From Antedon mediterranea (taxonomy: Eukaryota > Echinodermata > Crinoidea > Comatulida > Antedonidae), in the NCBI RefSeq assembly GCF_964355755.1, contig NC_092679.1, positions 1,612,001 to 1,676,000 of the forward strand: 64,000 nt of DNA, written 5' to 3'. A model generated the notes under the pieces. That model was not told the DNA's origin, did no database searches, and saw only the letters and a list, made by a program, of their open reading frames with translations. This document shows positions 61,341 to 64,000 of the stretch, piece after piece; within the stretch, counting starts at the first letter, position 1; each line of letters opens with the position of its first letter. The position numbers were made by a program, and so were the translations under genes.

Positions 61341-64000
61341 ACTAGGTAGAAATTACGTCATTGCATATGCTATGCAAAAGAGATGGTTTTTTAGCATTAT
61401 GTTGGACATGTGAGAACAATCATAGATTTGAACCCATAACTTTATATTGCTTCAATTCAAGTCTACAATACCACAAATGCAAATGCTATTGTGGCGATAG
61501 GATTAGGAGTAGGGAAAGATTACATAAAGAACAATTAATTCTTATTTAGTATATAAAACATAAAAGTAGATTAAGTTTTGACTCCTGACATGATCTGATA
61601 AAGTGTCAATTGAAACTATTGTGCGGTTTATAAGCCTGTGGACTAAAAGAATTTGGACTATAATTCCAGCATTGAACGGCTCACTATGCATAGATATAGA
61701 ATCCATAATATATGTCATCATTGAAGATGATAAGCCATAAATTAATGCCAATTTTTGTGCAAGTGACAGTTAATTCACACTTTGCGAATGTCAAGAATGG
61801 TGAATGACACTAAATTCCCCTTTGCTCTATGGCTTACATCATTTCAGTTTACTGTACCTAAACGATTTCCTCATTATCAGATCAATTCAAATAACTGATG
61901 CGGATCGATTACATCTTAAACTCAATTCAACACGAGTGGCTATTTACTAGTATCTAGAGTAGTTTTAATTTGAATACATTAATATTAACTAAAAGAGAAA
62001 AAAATATCATTCTTAAAGGTACTAATTATTAAAATTGCTTTCATTCAGGGTCGATTATGCTCTAACATTTTTTGTTTTCTGTTTTTAATACAGTTAGACC
62101 TACATTTTACATTTGGTAAGGGACCAAAAACATGGGGTTTGTAAAATCCAAGTTCACATTAAATTTACCCCACCACCTCCACCAAACAAATACTGGATTC
62201 TAGCTAAGGCTGTAGTAATATTTTGTGTACAGCTAGGCCTAGATAAGACAACCACCAGGAAGACCCACAAAACTGGATAAATCAAATAAAAAAAGTAGAA
62301 TTTAGCACAATAACAAACCATCCTGCTCAAAACATAAAATATGGAAACAAATTGTGGAAAGCGTAATGTCGCATTGACGGAAAATGTTTGAAAAGGAAGA
62401 GTAGGCCTAGAAAAGCACAAACTTTACATAAATGAAAAATACACAGAAAACAATATAGTATTATTATTAGTATTGTATTAAATCACTCAAAATGATATGT
62501 TGTCAGTCATTTTATGATAACATAAAATCCAGTGAACGGAAAATCAGGGTACGTAAAATCCTACTGTAATTGAAAACAATAAAGTTGTTGACGAAATAAA
62601 GTGTAATATTTTAATATCTTTACAGTTTCCCGAGAGCAAAGTCATTAAGTTGATGTAGTGGTAATTCTCAATCAAAATTAATTAAGAAACTGCGATCTGT
62701 CATCTCAAATTAGCAGTAAAATGCCAGATTAGAAGTTAGATTTCAACTGAATATACAGTAGATATTATTGAGAAAATATGGGTGAAAATAAGATTCTTAA
62801 TACTAGATGCTTAATAAGATTCTTAATCAATGTAAACTGATCGTATCAACGTTGAAAGCTAATGACATGGAACTGTAAAACACCTTTTACTGGTACTTGC
62901 ACGTGAGTGACTCTAAACGCAGTTTATCCTCGTTTCAGCTTTGCATAACGATTTCTTCAAACACTGTCATCAGTTTGATATCCTATAGTAGTATGATTGA
63001 CTTTATTGCAACAACAAAAAAAACAAGGTTTTTCTTCTTAGAAAGATGATAAAATCAAATATAGCTATGTATTATATTTGTTCAATTTCCTTTCAAATAT
63101 ATCATCATTTTTAGTTTATGCATGGTTTTGTTTGTTTGTTAAATTTGAATTGGTAAAAACAATTGAATTTTAATTCTCTGCATATTTAAACTCCTCAAAC
63201 AGCCTATAATTCAATATAAAGCTGTAGGATGTTACTAATGTGGGGTGTTTAAACACCCTAGTTGAGGCTTATTGACAGCAGGCCTAATGACTTGTAGGCC
63301 TAATGACTTCTAGGCCTATTGGTATTTCAACACTCCTTTAAAAGCTATTTGACTTCAAAAGCTGGTAACGATTCAAAGATGTCATTACTTTTGAATATCT
63401 GTCTAACTCGCTGACTCTTGCTTCTGTCTGTTTTATATAGCAGCTTATCGGTTGCTGAATATTCTTCATTTAATTAATATTGACCCAAATATTATTCGAT
63501 TACGGTATGTGCTTAGTGTGCATATCACAATTTTTTATATGCATTGTGACATGTTCATAACCTGGAGCAGTCAAAAGTAAATCTAGTCAGTCAGTTTAGA
63601 CAATTAGTGGGGAATCAGATTAAGTTTAGTAATTTTAAGTTAAAAAAATTAAAAATTAATAAATCTAGTCAATCAGTTATAAATAATTCAGTTTAGACAA
63701 TTAGTAGGGAATCAGATTAAGTTTAGTAATTTTACGTTAAAAAAATTTAAAATTAAGAAAAAAAAATTGTCTCTATATTAAAATCCTGAGTCCGTCACAA
63801 AATGTTGGTTTCCGCAAATAAACATAAAAGCATTGATGATTATAATAATAACATTTCTTTTATTTAGCAAAAAAAAGTATTTATATGATAATAATGTTTT
63901 CTTACAGTAACTTGAATAAAACAAATACATGATGTACCATAAACTAGGCCCAAACATATTGATTTTGTTCGGTAAACATACAAATACTGTTGCACACCAT

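Larger units (their letters stand above)
56363..64000. other. Gene-free sequence to the right edge
   Basis: Contains the two GC-richer patches (57780, 59045), one family A copy and a possible SINE tail. A direct repeat of about 90 bp lies at 63577-63640 and 63660-63735 (AGTCAGTCAGTTTAGACAAT, GGGAATCAGATTAAGTTTAG). No coding region recognised. Confidence 0.5.

Noticed and set aside
61361-61549. Cysteine-containing 62-codon frame that looks faintly zinc-finger-like
   Set aside because: Follows a SINE-like tail, has no spaced Cys/His pattern of a known finger and no splice context.

Overview
This is AT-rich animal nuclear DNA with intron-rich genes, GT-AG introns, long non-coding stretches and many short transposable elements. 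Clusters of the AGGCCTA palindrome and the invertebrate-style gene structures suggest a marine invertebrate deuterostome, perhaps an echinoderm. That is an impression only; no search was possible.

Six protein-coding genes can be read, all in the left 44 kb. (1) 114-4054, minus: a BUB1B/BUBR1 (Mad3-type) spindle-checkpoint gene; nine N-terminal exons are here and the rest runs off the left edge. (2) 4425-9888, plus: a complete D4/requiem gene (DPF1/2/3 family, BAF chromatin remodelling), head to head with BUB1B across 370 bp. (3) 10800-17775, minus: a complete 24-exon PNPT1 (mitochondrial polynucleotide phosphorylase, 792 aa), tail to tail with the DPF gene. (4) 19079-20282, plus: an MSANTD3-like Myb/SANT protein, divergent from PNPT1. 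(5) 25100-27911, plus: a BTB-BACK protein of the BTBD17 type. (6) 31551-43741, plus: a CCDC175-like coiled-coil protein with at least 16 exons and a likely terminal exon. I joined exons by hand, checking splice sites and reading frame at each junction. Apart from the shared upstream regions the genes are unrelated in function.

The right 20 kb (43.7-64 kb) has no gene I can support. It holds a 4-kb foldback-like element with YY1-like tandem units, a Harbinger-like remnant, TTAA-flanked miniature elements, one orphan exon candidate and two GC-richer islands.

The main structure beyond the genes is the repeat content. A miniature inverted-repeat family (called A here) occurs about 20 times, mostly in introns. 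Its copies carry perfect CArG boxes (SRF-type sites) in a short internal unit whose number varies from copy to copy. Three miniature families (A, B and C) tend to end at TTAA, as piggyBac-type elements do. A 22-bp minisatellite, an inverted pair of tRNA-derived SINEs, a 5S-rRNA-derived sequence and several long hairpins lie in or near the CCDC175-like gene.
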